Counted from the first letter of the stretch, positions 7,704 through 16,555 are shown. The stretch is 64,000 nt of DNA from Rufibacter roseolus (GCF_017916365.1 NZ_JAFMSU010000002.1:1302001-1366000), one strand, 5' to 3'. Translations and numbers: made by a program. Notes: generated from the sequence alone by a model not told the origin.

Positions 7704-7964
7704 TTAGTTCAAGGGTTTCTGTGCCTTTCGCTTGTCGCGAAGTTTTTTAACGCCATAACCTGCTCCTGCAGTTAAAAGTAAAGTTGCCCCCCCATCAATG
7801 GGTACTCCGGTTGGGGGAGTATTAGGGTCTTCTTCCTCCTCTTCTTCTTGAGGCTTTGGTCCCCCACTTCCTGGGGCCTGGCCAAACGAAAGTGAGGCAG
7901 CAACCAAAATCAATGAACCGGTCAACAAACAGGCTTTGTAAATATTGTAAAATGTCTTTTTCAT
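7704..7964 (-). CDS. PID-CTERM protein, putative exosortase X substrate
   Basis: An 86-residue small secreted protein. Residues 1-28 are a signal peptide ending 'SLSFGQA'. A Gly/Pro/Glu-rich middle with six consecutive Glu follows. The C-terminus is a tripartite sorting signal: Pro-Ile-Asp at 55-57 ('GVPIDGGATLLLTAGAGYGV'), a short hydrophobic helix, then the basic cluster 'KKLRDKRK'. This fits the PID-CTERM signal paired with exosortase X in Bacteroidota. After removal of both signals only about 25 mostly acidic residues would remain, so the mature product is a very small polyanionic peptide. First gene of the xrtX operon, 63 bases behind the T9SS protein gene. Confidence 0.8.
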   Translation of the reverse strand: MKKTFYNIYKACLLTGSLILVAASLSFGQAPGSGGPKPQEEEEEEDPNTPPTGVPIDGGATLLLTAGAGYGVKKLRDKRKAQKPLN

Positions 7965-7980
7965 CTGTGTTTCTTAAATG

Positions 7981-8019
7981 GAAGGCAAGCACTTGATGTT
8001 TCCAACAGTGCTTGCCTTC
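7981..8019 (-). terminator. Terminator hairpin between the T9SS protein and the xrtX operon
   Basis: GAAGGCAAGCAC (7981-7992) and its exact complement at 8008-8019 enclose a 15-base loop. It begins 9 bases past the stop of the 1082-residue protein and fits an attenuator or terminator separating it from the sorting operon. Confidence 0.6.
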
Positions 8020-8027
8020 TCAATGAT

Positions 8028-11000
8028 TTATTTTTGGAGAACAATCTTTTTAGTGATGGTTTTACCCTCGGTTGTGATCTGCAGGTGATACACACCAGCA
8101 GCCAAAGAAGAAGTTTCTACTTTAACTCCTGACTCTGTCTCTCCACCTTTATAGGTTTTGGAAAGCACCTGCTGTCCGTAGCTGTTGAAAACGTTCACCA
8201 GTACCTTCTCACTAGAGGATTTCAAACCAGAAAGCATAAGGTTAGTGTCTCCTTTTGAAGGATTAGGGAATACTTGAACTTGCAAACCTTTCACTTCTTC
8301 TCCGGCACCTAAGGGGTTGTTTGCTACTGAGGCGAAGCGTAAAACAAATCTGGTTGGGCTAGTGGTAGTGGTAAGGGCCACACTGATTTCTTTCCCCTTG
8401 GATAAATCATAAGTAACGTTTTTCTCTAAATCTATCAACTGTACCTGGGCAGAAGAAGAGAAATTTGCCATTTCAGCCACGGAAAAGATATAGGTTCCGT
8501 TGGCAGGCACATAAAACTCCAGAGGTAAGGTTTGTAAGGCGTTATTTAAAGGTAAACCTTTGATAGAAAGAGGTTCCTGACCTGCCCTGGCAAATAATGT
8601 TGGCCGATCATAATTATAAGTAAGAACTTTAAAGGCATCGTATCTCCCATCTACTTGACCTGAAATACTCTCCTGGAAATACACATATAGTTCGTCTGAC
8701 AGATTACCTGAATTTTTCAAGTTCAACTGTAATTGTGGCCGTAGATCTGGCCCTGTCCGGTACATGGCAGTTTCAACATTGTAAACTCTGGCTTCATCCG
8801 TGAAAGTCAGGCTTTGTCCATTAGAGGAGGCATGAACAAAGAATCCTTGCATTGGGGCAACGTACCGGGCATCTGCATCACCTACTCCATTAACAAATGC
8901 AGCATATGTTCCAATATATTGACCAGAGGACCGGTAAACATAAATGGCGTTATCTATACCACCTGAGAGGTTAAGTTTTTCCCAGTCTATAGGAGAAGGG
9001 TATGGATTCCCTAATAAATGCCACCCGGAAGCTGCGCCTATTCCTTGATTTCCTAACCCAGAGATCTTGATATTCCCAGAATTCAGTTGTCCGCTTAGGG
9101 TCACTTTTGCCGAAGCAGGAATATTCACGGAATACCCTTTTCCAGGCTCTAAGGAAGAAGAGAGAGAGGAAGGAGAATACCATCCGAAATCAAAAGCGCT
9201 GGTGGTGGCATTTGTAGAAGCCAATCTGCTTTGGTCGTAGCCAAATATGGTAGGGAATGGCTTTACTGTATAAGGATTGGATGCACTGTTGTAAGCAGGA
9301 TTGACCGTTGGAGCATAATTCCCGGCTGCTAAATCACCAACCGTAGTGTTGTTCACGGGAGAAGCAAAATGACGATAGCCCGGACCAACATTGAATTGGT
9401 TATCAATGTAGCGTTCCATAGAAGCTTCTCCAATCACTTCTCCACCTTCATTCTTTACATAGGCCGTTCCTGTTTCGTCAGACAACAACATAAGCCTATT
9501 GTTATTAGTCTTTAAGTCACCTTTTAAGGTCAATACCCCAGCTATGGCCACGTCTCCAGCCAGTTCTGTGCCGGTGGTACTAACCGTAAAATTGTTTAAT
9601 TGGGTTAAAGAACTTCCGCCAATAGAACCCACGGTTAAGATTCCATTTTCATGAATGAAAACTCCATTGTTGGTAAAATTCTTCCTTACATTCAAAGTCC
9701 CGCCAGTGGCAAGGGTAAAAGAAGCTCCCTGATTAATGAGGAAATTCCTGGCGTTAAAAGTACCTGTACTTAACTTAGGAAACCGGGCGGCAGTTTTGAT
9801 GATAACATCAGTATTCACATTGGGAAGCCCCAGTGTCCAGTTTTCAGCATTACCGAAATCGGCTGATTTTGCCCCGGTCCACTCTGTAGGCGCAACGGTT
9901 ATATCCCCTGCGGGGTTGACTGATCTATCAGAAACATCAGGATTTCTAGCCTCCACAGTAATGGTGTAAACTCCGTTGGCCATTTCTGCAGGTAGGTTAA
10001 CTTCTATTTCTTCTTTAAGGGGAGCTCCGGGAACAGTGGTAGCCATAATACTGCTATTGTTTCCATTTCTGAAAATCACCTCAAAAAAGGTTTGGGAGTT
10101 ATAGAAACCATTATAAGTGAACCGCACGGTGACTTTGTCGCCGGGTCTGGCAACTGCTGGAGATACACTATTGAAATTAATTGTAAAAGGAGGCTCAACA
10201 CTTTTTGCCCCAAAGCTTCCTGCGGCCATTACGCCGTAAGTGCCATATCCATCCAAATCATAGATGACATCAGTACTTTCAATGCCGCTAAAGGAACCAT
10301 TACGAAATCCAACAATCCCGTTTTCACCTATGCTAGCATACCCGAAGTCGCCACCAATTAAAACCTGGCCGTACCTTACGGTGATAGCTCTTACAGTTTT
10401 CATTGAAGATGGATCAGGATTATAACTTGAGATAACAGTTCCATCGGTTTTAACACTGGCGAAATGTTTTCTATCCAAGCCGTTAAAAGTTGTAAATGCC
10501 CCGCCAATAAGCAGATTACCATTCATCTCAATAGCATAAACGGTTCCATTGGCGCCACTACCTGGGTCAAAACCATTATCCAGCGTTCCATTTGTATTTA
10601 ATCTGGCAATACGGTTAATGGCAGTTCCATTGTAGGAGGTAAAATCCCCACCCACATAGAATTTACCATTATACTCCAACACCGTTTGAATACTGCCATT
10701 AGCTCCTTCCCCATCCAAATTGAAGGACTCGTCCAGGGTTCCGTCAGTGTTTAACCTGGCAATATGATTAACCGACTTCCCATTATAGGATGTGAAATCA
10801 CCAGCAATTATATATTTATCCCCATTCTTCGTAACGGCACGAACTGGTCCATTAGGCCCGGTCCCGGCCTTGAATGATTTACTTATGCTTCCATTGGATT
10901 TCAGCAGGACGATTCTATTTACTAGGGTATCATTGTAGGTGGTGAAATTTCCGGCTACCAAAAAGTTGTTTCCCAGGTCAAGGGTTGCGTAAGCCGGACC

Positions 11001-11276
11001 ATTCAACCCAGTTCCAGATTTAAAGTTGGAAACCAAATCTAATGAGCTATTTAGAACAGCTACCCTATTCACACTGGCATCGTGCCAGGAAGTAAAGTCT
11101 CCTGCTACTAAATAAAATGGTCCAGGCTGATTATAAGCTTGAAAGTCACCAATGATATCGGTTATGGAGTAAGCGGTCTTTTCCTGGCCACTTACTGTAA
11201 AACAGACAGAAAACAGCAATATGAGCAGCATACTTGCTCGGGAACAAATTGCTTTAATGGTTGTAAAAAAATGCAT
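8028..11276 (-). CDS. Secreted delta-60-repeat protein with T9SS C-terminal sorting domain
   Basis: 1082 residues. Residues 1-30 are a signal peptide. About 40-340 hold tandem delta-60 repeats, each with an 'ARLNTDGTLDxxFN' strand and a 'YNGKFYVGGDFTSYNG' strand; these fold as a beta-propeller. An Ig-like or adhesion segment follows (about 370-470), then a beta-helical 'GAKSADFGNAENWTL' domain common in Bacteroidota surface proteins. The last 75 or so residues, 'VQVFPNPSKGDTNLMLSGL' through 'KTITKKIVLQK', are a type A T9SS C-terminal domain, which directs outer-membrane export and anchoring or release. No enzyme motif is seen; adhesion or sugar binding is likely. Its codons are more A/T-rich than the flanking housekeeping genes. 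Confidence 0.85.
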   Translation of the reverse strand: MHFFTTIKAICSRASMLLILLFSVCFTVSGQEKTAYSITDIIGDFQAYNQPGPFYLVAGDFTSWHDASVNRVAVLNSSLDLVSNFKSGTGLNGPAYATLDLGNNFLVAGNFTTYNDTLVNRIVLLKSNGSISKSFKAGTGPNGPVRAVTKNGDKYIIAGDFTSYNGKSVNHIARLNTDGTLDESFNLDGEGANGSIQTVLEYNGKFYVGGDFTSYNGTAINRIARLNTNGTLDNGFDPGSGANGTVYAIEMNGNLLIGGAFTTFNGLDRKHFASVKTDGTVISSYNPDPSSMKTVRAITVRYGQVLIGGDFGYASIGENGIVGFRNGSFSGIESTDVIYDLDGYGTYGVMAAGSFGAKSVEPPFTINFNSVSPAVARPGDKVTVRFTYNGFYNSQTFFEVIFRNGNNSSIMATTVPGAPLKEEIEVNLPAEMANGVYTITVEARNPDVSDRSVNPAGDITVAPTEWTGAKSADFGNAENWTLGLPNVNTDVIIKTAARFPKLSTGTFNARNFLINQGASFTLATGGTLNVRKNFTNNGVFIHENGILTVGSIGGSSLTQLNNFTVSTTGTELAGDVAIAGVLTLKGDLKTNNNRLMLLSDETGTAYVKNEGGEVIGEASMERYIDNQFNVGPGYRHFASPVNNTTVGDLAAGNYAPTVNPAYNSASNPYTVKPFPTIFGYDQSRLASTNATTSAFDFGWYSPSSLSSSLEPGKGYSVNIPASAKVTLSGQLNSGNIKISGLGNQGIGAASGWHLLGNPYPSPIDWEKLNLSGGIDNAIYVYRSSGQYIGTYAAFVNGVGDADARYVAPMQGFFVHASSNGQSLTFTDEARVYNVETAMYRTGPDLRPQLQLNLKNSGNLSDELYVYFQESISGQVDGRYDAFKVLTYNYDRPTLFARAGQEPLSIKGLPLNNALQTLPLEFYVPANGTYIFSVAEMANFSSSAQVQLIDLEKNVTYDLSKGKEISVALTTTTSPTRFVLRFASVANNPLGAGEEVKGLQVQVFPNPSKGDTNLMLSGLKSSSEKVLVNVFNSYGQQVLSKTYKGGETESGVKVETSSLAAGVYHLQITTEGKTITKKIVLQK

Positions 11277-11648
11277 AGGCAGATATTTAATTTTAATTTA
11301 TTAAGGTTGAAGTATGATTATAAGTAAACCATTATATAAAGCATCCAAATAGCATCATCTAATCCTTTTAAAATCACTAAACCTGTTGAGAAGGATTTCT
11401 AGTCAAAGGCAGAAAGAAGATGTTGAACCATGGATTCCACCAAAAGAGGTTAACAGAAGTGGGTTCGATGATCCCAGTTATTAAATTTTTATTATATATT
11501 AGAAAATCAACATAAACCTTTTTGACATTAACTTTCCCGCCTGTGATGTTAGGAAAATCAATATCTCATGATGAATTATAAAGCGTTGAAGTGGAATTAA
11601 GCTAAAGACAACGCGGGGGGATACATTGCACTGCAAAATTATGTTGGT

Positions 11649-11696
11649 TTCAACCACCTTCCAATACTTACAAATAAGTATTGGAAGGTGGTTGAA
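11649..11696. repeat. Perfect 22-bp hairpin
   Basis: Arms 11649-11670 and 11675-11696 are exact reverse complements around the loop CAAA. There is no T-run beside it and no gene ends here, so a plain terminator is unlikely. Confidence 0.75.
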
Positions 11697-11842
11697 TGAT
11701 ATTTATGAATGATTGACTTCCAAAGGTCAAGAAAATATCATTATTCAATTCGTATTTTATCCTATGACAAAGGAAAAGTATAAGCTGGAACTGCTACTTT
11801 TCACCAATTTTTCCAAAAGGAATTAACTTCTTTTTCTGAAAA

Positions 11843-11900
11843 CACCATTATAACGGAACGGCCTCCTTCAGATAAAGGAGGCCGTTCCGTTATAATGGTG
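11843..11900. repeat. Perfect 26-bp hairpin
   Basis: Arms 11843-11868 and 11875-11900 are exact reverse complements around CAGATA. The inner part, GGAACGGCCTCCTT, is kin to the terminators at 5654-5695 and 12181-12222. Confidence 0.75.
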
Positions 11901-11935
11901 GCAATGGCGGGACTTATTCTCCTCGCACAAGTACC

Positions 11936-12013
11936 TCGTTACAGTATAATGAGGCTACATTTCCGGATTGTCCCGTAGCGACGTTACAATGTAACGTCGC
12001 TACGGGACAATCC
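11936..12013. repeat. GTTACA-n-TGTAAC palindromes, copies 2 and 3
   Basis: 11965-11988 and 11990-12013 are perfect 24-base arms around a single A. Centre GTTACA-A-TGTAACGTCGCTAC matches the copy at 3198-3219. At 11936-11958 lies a decayed copy, CCTCGTTACA-G with TATAATGAGG. Confidence 0.7.
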
Positions 12014-12065
12014 ATCCTAACCTTAACAGGTTTTGTGTTCAGTAACCTACCTAAGGTGTCACGCC

Positions 12066-12093
12066 TAAGGGCAACAACAAGGGATTGCCCTTA
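12066..12093. repeat. Short inverted repeat TAAGGGCAA
   Basis: TAAGGGCAA at 12066-12074 pairs exactly with 12085-12093 across a 10-base loop. Confidence 0.5.
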
Positions 12094-12180
12094 CATTGAA
12101 AAGATAACATGAGAACAAGGCAGTGCCTGGCCTCAACTGAAATGCCAGTCGTTTCCAGCTCTTTTCACCAAAACGGGCCT

Positions 12181-12222
12181 AAAACAGAACGGCCTCCCTT
12201 GATCAAGGAAGGCCGTTCTGTT
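12181..12222 (-). terminator. Terminator-like hairpin beyond the M48 peptidase gene
   Basis: AACAGAACGGCCT begins the left arm; the arms (12181-12200 and 12203-12222) pair with one mismatch around a GATC centre. The stem matches the 5654-5695 hairpin. It lies 125 bases beyond the M48 stop on the minus strand. Confidence 0.55.
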
Positions 12223-12346
12223 CAAATGGTCATTCATCGTGCTATGTGATACGCACTAGGTGGTACTACCTTGCTTTGTCAGACTTCAGCAAGAGCGCTA
12301 TTAAAACAGCGCTGAATACAAACCATTTGGTTCTGGCTTTCATGGC

Positions 12347-13147
12347 TTAGCGGGCTTTGTAATATTTCTTCGCTTCTGGCATGTTCTTCTTGATATCCGC
12401 GATACGGGTCTCGTTGGAAGGGTGGGTGCTCAGGAACTCAGGTGGCGACTGTCCGTTGCTGGAGGCGGCCATCCGCTCCCAGAAAGAAATGGCACTTTCT
12501 GGGTTGTAACCGGCCATGGCCATGAAGATCAACCCTAACCGGTCAGCTTCAGATTCCTGGGTTCGTCCGAATTTCATAAGACCAACCCCGGCCCCGATAC
12601 CGTAGGCAGTATTCAACACCTGGGAAGAAGCACCTCCGCCCAAAGAACCAAGGGTAGCTCCGCCAAACTCGGCAGCCAGTTGCTGGCTGATGCGCTCATT
12701 GGAGTGCTTGGCAATGGCGTGGGCAATCTCGTGACCCATTACCACGGCTAAGCCGGTCTCGTTCTGCGTGATGGGCAGCAAGCCGGTGTATACCGCGGTT
12801 TTTCCGCCGGCCATGGCAAAGGCGTTCTGTTGCTTGTCGTCCTGGATCAGGTTGAACTCCCATTGGTAGCCTTCCAGCTGTGCCGAGGCTCCCTGCTGGC
12901 GCATGAAGCTTTCCACGGCACCTTGGATCCGCTGGCCTACCCGCTTCACCATGGCGGTCTGGGTAGCGTTTGTAGAAAGTTTACTTTGTTTCATCAGGTC
13001 ACTGTAGGCCTGGAAAGACATCTGGATCACCTCCTGGTCACCCACCAGCGATAGTTGCCGGCGGCCCGTGATTGGAACTGTGGTACACCCTACCATCAGC
13101 AGAACCGCCAACGTGAGGAGTGCATTTCTAAACATGCTCATTTTCAT
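12347..13147 (-). CDS. M48 family metalloprotease, lipoprotein
   Basis: About 266 residues from ATG 13147; ATG 13141 and 13135 are equally possible, while the upstream frame to 13234 is not signal-like. Signal peptide 'LLTLAVLLMVGC' gives a lipidated Cys21. The zinc site is H139-E-x-x-H143 in 'VVMGHEIAHAIAKH', with the third ligand in 'TQESEADRLGL' (about Glu198). 'LSTHPSNETRIADI' is the usual C-terminal M48 signature, as in BepA and LoiP. Such proteins are periplasmic quality-control proteases for outer-membrane proteins. The gene stands alone, divergent from the FAH-family gene. Confidence 0.9.
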   Translation of the reverse strand: MKMSMFRNALLTLAVLLMVGCTTVPITGRRQLSLVGDQEVIQMSFQAYSDLMKQSKLSTNATQTAMVKRVGQRIQGAVESFMRQQGASAQLEGYQWEFNLIQDDKQQNAFAMAGGKTAVYTGLLPITQNETGLAVVMGHEIAHAIAKHSNERISQQLAAEFGGATLGSLGGGASSQVLNTAYGIGAGVGLMKFGRTQESEADRLGLIFMAMAGYNPESAISFWERMAASSNGQSPPEFLSTHPSNETRIADIKKNMPEAKKYYKAR

Positions 13148-13329
13148 AGATAGGTTAAGGTAATACAAAATAGATCCTGCTCCGGCGCTGCCCTCTGCAT
13201 AGGAACGATGACCTATACGGAGAAAAATTAACAAAGTGTTGGCCGCTCAGAAATCCGGGGCAAATCTATGTTTATTCCCACATACAATTCCATGCCAATT
13301 TTATTTTTGGTCAAGTCTTTTTGCCAGAC

Positions 13330-13360
13330 TTGAGGCGACCACGAGAAAGTCCTATCTTTG
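13330..13360 (+). promoter_or_regulatory. Bacteroidota promoter of the FAH-family gene
   Basis: TTG at 13330-13332, 20 bases, then TATCTTTG at 13353-13360; the ATG is at 13378. Both elements match the TTG / TAnnTTTG consensus. Confidence 0.75.
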
Positions 13361-13377
13361 AAAACAAAAGATAAGTC

Positions 13378-13989
13378 ATGAAAATACTTGCCATAGGCCG
13401 TAACTACGCTGAACATATTGCTGAGCTGAAAAACGAGGTTCCGGACGAGCCCGTGATTTTCTTTAAACCAGATACCGCCGTTCTGCGCAACAATGAACCG
13501 TTCTACTTCCCAGACTACAGCACTGATATTCATTATGAAGTGGAGCTGGTGCTGCGCATCAGCAAGGAAGGCAAGAACATCCAGCCTAAGTTCGCCAGCA
13601 AGTATTTTGACGGCATCGGGATTGGCATTGACTTCACCGCCCGTGACCTGCAGACCAAGGCAAAAACCAAAGGCCTGCCCTGGACTTTGGCTAAAGGCTT
13701 CAACGGCTCCGCTCCTGTCTCAGACTTTCTGTCCGTAGAAGAGTTTCCGGCGTTTGACAACATCAACTTCAGCCTCAAACAAAACGGCGAGTTGAAACAG
13801 CAGGGAAATTCAGGCATGATGATCCATGACTTTGGCGCTATTCTGGCGTATATGTCCCGGTTCATCACCCTCAAGAAAGGAGATCTTATTTTCACCGGTA
13901 CGCCGGCGGGCGTGGGCCCCGTTAAAATAGGAGACAGAATTGAGGCGTTTATAGAAGACAAAAACCTTTTGAATTTTGAAGTTAAGTAG
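13378..13989 (+). CDS. Fumarylacetoacetate hydrolase family protein
   Basis: 203 residues, the compact one-domain form of the FAH superfamily. 'DIHYEVELVLRI' supplies the metal-binding Glu residues, 'GIGIDFTARDLQ' the Asp, and 'KGFNGSAPV' and 'GDLIFTGTPAGVGPV' complete the active site. Members hydrolyse or decarboxylate acylpyruvates and 2-keto acids (acylpyruvase, oxaloacetate decarboxylase); the exact substrate cannot be read from sequence. The next gene's TTG start overlaps its 3' end by 14 bp, so the two are translationally linked. Confidence 0.85.
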   Translation: MKILAIGRNYAEHIAELKNEVPDEPVIFFKPDTAVLRNNEPFYFPDYSTDIHYEVELVLRISKEGKNIQPKFASKYFDGIGIGIDFTARDLQTKAKTKGLPWTLAKGFNGSAPVSDFLSVEEFPAFDNINFSLKQNGELKQQGNSGMMIHDFGAILAYMSRFITLKKGDLIFTGTPAGVGPVKIGDRIEAFIEDKNLLNFEVK

Positions 13990-15892
13990 CGTACGTTCCT
14001 TTTTCATTGCCTTATTACTGGGAAGTAGCGGAACTGCCCTGGCGCAGGCCCAGCCTACTCCCCAGGCCTCTTTTTCGGCCAACCCGTTTGCGTTCCCCAT
14101 CAAACCAGGCACCCAGAATTTCCTTTCGGGCAGCATGGGTGAGATCAGGCCCAACCACTTCCACGGTGGCATTGACATCAAGACCGAAGGTAAAATTGGT
14201 TTACCAGTCTACTCCGCCGGCGATGGCTATATCTCCTATGTGAAGATCTCCAGCTACGGTTACGGAAACCTGGTGTTTGTGACGCACCCTAACGGATTGG
14301 TAACCACGTACGGCCACCTGAACCACCTGGTACCGGCCCTGGCTGATTACATGCTGGGCTTGCAGTACCAGAAAAAGTCCTTTGACGTGGAGGCGTCCTT
14401 CAACGAGGCCCAGTTCCCGGTGAGGAAGGGTGACGTCATCGCTTTCTCCGGCAACACGGGAGGCTCTGGCGGTCCGCACCTGCACTTTGAGGTACGTGAC
14501 ACCAAAAACAACCTGCTCAACCCGTTGCGCTACGGATTCCCCGAGATTGTAGACCAGATTCCGCCTACTGTGTACAATTTCGCCCTTACGCCGCAGAGCA
14601 TTGATGCCCGCGTGAAGGGTGAATTCAAGCGGCAGGAGTTCACGCCGGTAAAACAGGGTAACATCTACACCATCGCAGATACGCTCACCGCGTCGGGTTT
14701 GCTGGGGCTGGAGATCCAGGCGATAGACCAGTACAACGGTGCGGCCAATACCAACGGCGTGCAGGCCATGGAACTGAAGATCAACGGAGAGACCATCTAC
14801 CGCCATAACATTGATGGCGTTCCGTTTGAGAAGCAGCGGCAGGTATCGGCGCACATCAACTTTCCGGTGCTCAAGATCAACAACCGCGCTTTTCAGCGGC
14901 TGTACGTAGCCGATGGCAACTCCCTACCCATTTATGAGATTGACCACAACCGCGGCCGGTTCAGAATAGAGGAAGGAAAAGTCTACGAGGTAACCGCCGA
15001 TCTGTACGATTCTTACAAGAACACCACGCAGCTGCGTTTCTACCTCAAAGGCGAAAGCAGTGCTTATAAATCCATAGGCACTCCTGTGGTCTCCAAACCT
15101 AAAATCGGGCACGAAATTGTAGAGAGTTTCCTGAAAATAACCGTGGCAGATACCGCCAAAGAAGCCCGTAACCTGGACCTGTACATCGGGAATTATAAGT
15201 ACGCGGTGATTCCGTCTTACACCACCAAAGCGGGATCGGTGTACCTCTACAACATGATAGGCGGCCTGCCAGATTCGGCCGAGGTAAGCGGCACCCGCGT
15301 GCGTTTCCCTTTCAGCCACCTCATTCCTCCGGGCACCGAGTACCTGTACTCCAACCGTTTCATGGACATCACCTTTGGGAAGAACTCGTTGTATGATACG
15401 CTCATTCTGCAGACCTCCCGCGATGCGCAGGATGTCTTCAGCATCAACAACCCGTTGACCACTTTGTTCCAGCCGGCCAAAGTCACCATCAGGCCCGCTA
15501 AGTTGCCGCTGGATAAATCTAAAGCGGCCGTGTATGCGCTGGGTTGGGGCAAAGGAGCCGGATTTCTGGGTGGTACCTGGAACGGAGATGCCATTACCTT
15601 CAGCGCGAAAGATCTGGGCAAGTTCAAAGTACTAAGTGATACCGTGGCGCCTACAGTCAAATTGGTAAGTAAATCACCCAACCAGATCAGCTTCAGAATC
15701 TGGGATAATCTCTCGGGTATCGCCAGCTGGAACTGTGAGGTAAACGGCCAGTGGCTCCTGCTCAAATGGGAACACAAAAACTCCACCCTCACCTCAGAGA
15801 AACTGGATAAAACTGTACCTTTGGCTGGTGACGTAGTACTGCGCGTAAAAGACGCCATGGGCAACGAAGCCGTTTACACTACCAAGATTTAG
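13976..15892 (+). CDS. M23 family peptidase (LytM-type), secreted
   Basis: 638 residues from a TTG start at 13976, chosen because it gives a clean signal peptide ('SSVRSFFIALLLGSSGTALA'). The M23 zinc peptidase domain occupies about 45-185: His63 and Asp67 in 'NHFHGGIDIKT', 'VTHPNGLVTTYGHL', and 'SGGPHLHFEV' with His167 and His169. All metal ligands are present, so it should be an active murein endopeptidase in the periplasm. The remaining 450 residues are beta-rich repeats without a named motif, a layout common for Bacteroidota M23 proteins. Overlaps the FAH gene by 14 bp. Confidence 0.9.
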   Translation: MKLSSVRSFFIALLLGSSGTALAQAQPTPQASFSANPFAFPIKPGTQNFLSGSMGEIRPNHFHGGIDIKTEGKIGLPVYSAGDGYISYVKISSYGYGNLVFVTHPNGLVTTYGHLNHLVPALADYMLGLQYQKKSFDVEASFNEAQFPVRKGDVIAFSGNTGGSGGPHLHFEVRDTKNNLLNPLRYGFPEIVDQIPPTVYNFALTPQSIDARVKGEFKRQEFTPVKQGNIYTIADTLTASGLLGLEIQAIDQYNGAANTNGVQAMELKINGETIYRHNIDGVPFEKQRQVSAHINFPVLKINNRAFQRLYVADGNSLPIYEIDHNRGRFRIEEGKVYEVTADLYDSYKNTTQLRFYLKGESSAYKSIGTPVVSKPKIGHEIVESFLKITVADTAKEARNLDLYIGNYKYAVIPSYTTKAGSVYLYNMIGGLPDSAEVSGTRVRFPFSHLIPPGTEYLYSNRFMDITFGKNSLYDTLILQTSRDAQDVFSINNPLTTLFQPAKVTIRPAKLPLDKSKAAVYALGWGKGAGFLGGTWNGDAITFSAKDLGKFKVLSDTVAPTVKLVSKSPNQISFRIWDNLSGIASWNCEVNGQWLLLKWEHKNSTLTSEKLDKTVPLAGDVVLRVKDAMGNEAVYTTKI

Positions 15893-16064
15893 TGTTTAGT
15901 TGTTGGTTGTTGGTTGTAAGTTTCTTCACAACTACCGGGTTTGTTTTAGTGCTCTTTTCCTGAAAACAGCCTAAAAACAGCCTACAAACAGCCGTATGTT
16001 TCCAGACTATCAACTAATCGCTGAACACTAACAACTAATTACTAACAACCCATAACTACACAAA
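15893..16064. repeat. Low-complexity GTTGTTG / ACTAACAAC tracts with dyad element
   Basis: Right after the M23 stop the plus strand carries GTTGTTGGTTGTTGG repeats, and 16016-16052 carries the reverse-complementary ACTAACAACTAA words. A dyad element lies between them at 15951-15980. No promoter is obvious for the following gene. Confidence 0.5.
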
Positions 16065-16511
16065 ATGCTACAGATAGGTGATGCGGCCCCAGACTTTGAG
16101 GTGAAAGACCAGAATGGTGCGCCGGTGAAAATGAGCGATTTCAGAGGCAAAAAGGTGGTACTTTACTTCTACCCCAAAGACGATACACCGGGCTGCACCG
16201 CCCAGGCCTGCAACCTCCGCGACAACTATGACGCACTGCTGGCCAAAGGCTACGTGGTACTGGGCGTGAGCGTTGACGATGAGAAATCGCACCAAAAGTT
16301 CATCCAGAAGTTTGATTTGCCTTTCCCACTGCTAGCCGATACCGAGCACGAGATCGTGGAAAAATACGGTGTATGGCAGGAGAAAAGCATGTACGGCCGC
16401 AAATACATGGGAACCATGCGGTACACCTTCGTGATTGACGAGGAAGGCAAGATAGAAGATATCATCACCAAAGTAGATACCAAGAACCACACCGCGCAAT
16501 TGCTGAAATAA
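16065..16511 (+). CDS. bcp: Thioredoxin-dependent peroxiredoxin, BCP type
   Basis: 148 residues, full length for bacterioferritin comigratory protein/PrxQ. It reduces hydrogen peroxide and organic peroxides in the cytoplasm using thioredoxin. Peroxidatic Cys44 lies in 'PKDDTPGCTAQACNLRD' and the resolving Cys49 five residues later gives the alpha2-type PrxQ arrangement. 'LLADTEHEIVEKYGVW' and 'GTMRYTFVIDEEGKI' are family signatures. Own transcription unit, ended by a hairpin. Confidence 0.93.
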   Translation: MLQIGDAAPDFEVKDQNGAPVKMSDFRGKKVVLYFYPKDDTPGCTAQACNLRDNYDALLAKGYVVLGVSVDDEKSHQKFIQKFDLPFPLLADTEHEIVEKYGVWQEKSMYGRKYMGTMRYTFVIDEEGKIEDIITKVDTKNHTAQLLK

Positions 16512-16517
16512 CGATTG

Positions 16518-16555
16518 AAGAGCCGCCACTTCCGTATTTGGGGTGGGCGGCTCTT
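16518..16555 (+). terminator. bcp terminator
   Basis: AAGAGCCGCC (16518-16527) pairs exactly with 16546-16555 and is followed by TTTT. A dyad element follows at 16566-16597. Confidence 0.7.

Larger units (their letters stand above)
11277..12346. other. Gene-free 1.07-kb stretch packed with inverted repeats
   Basis: No credible coding frame on either strand. 11277-11640 is A+T-rich leader of the T9SS gene without a recognisable TAnnTTTG element. From 11649 to 12222 at least five inverted repeats follow one another, listed separately. Confidence 0.75.
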
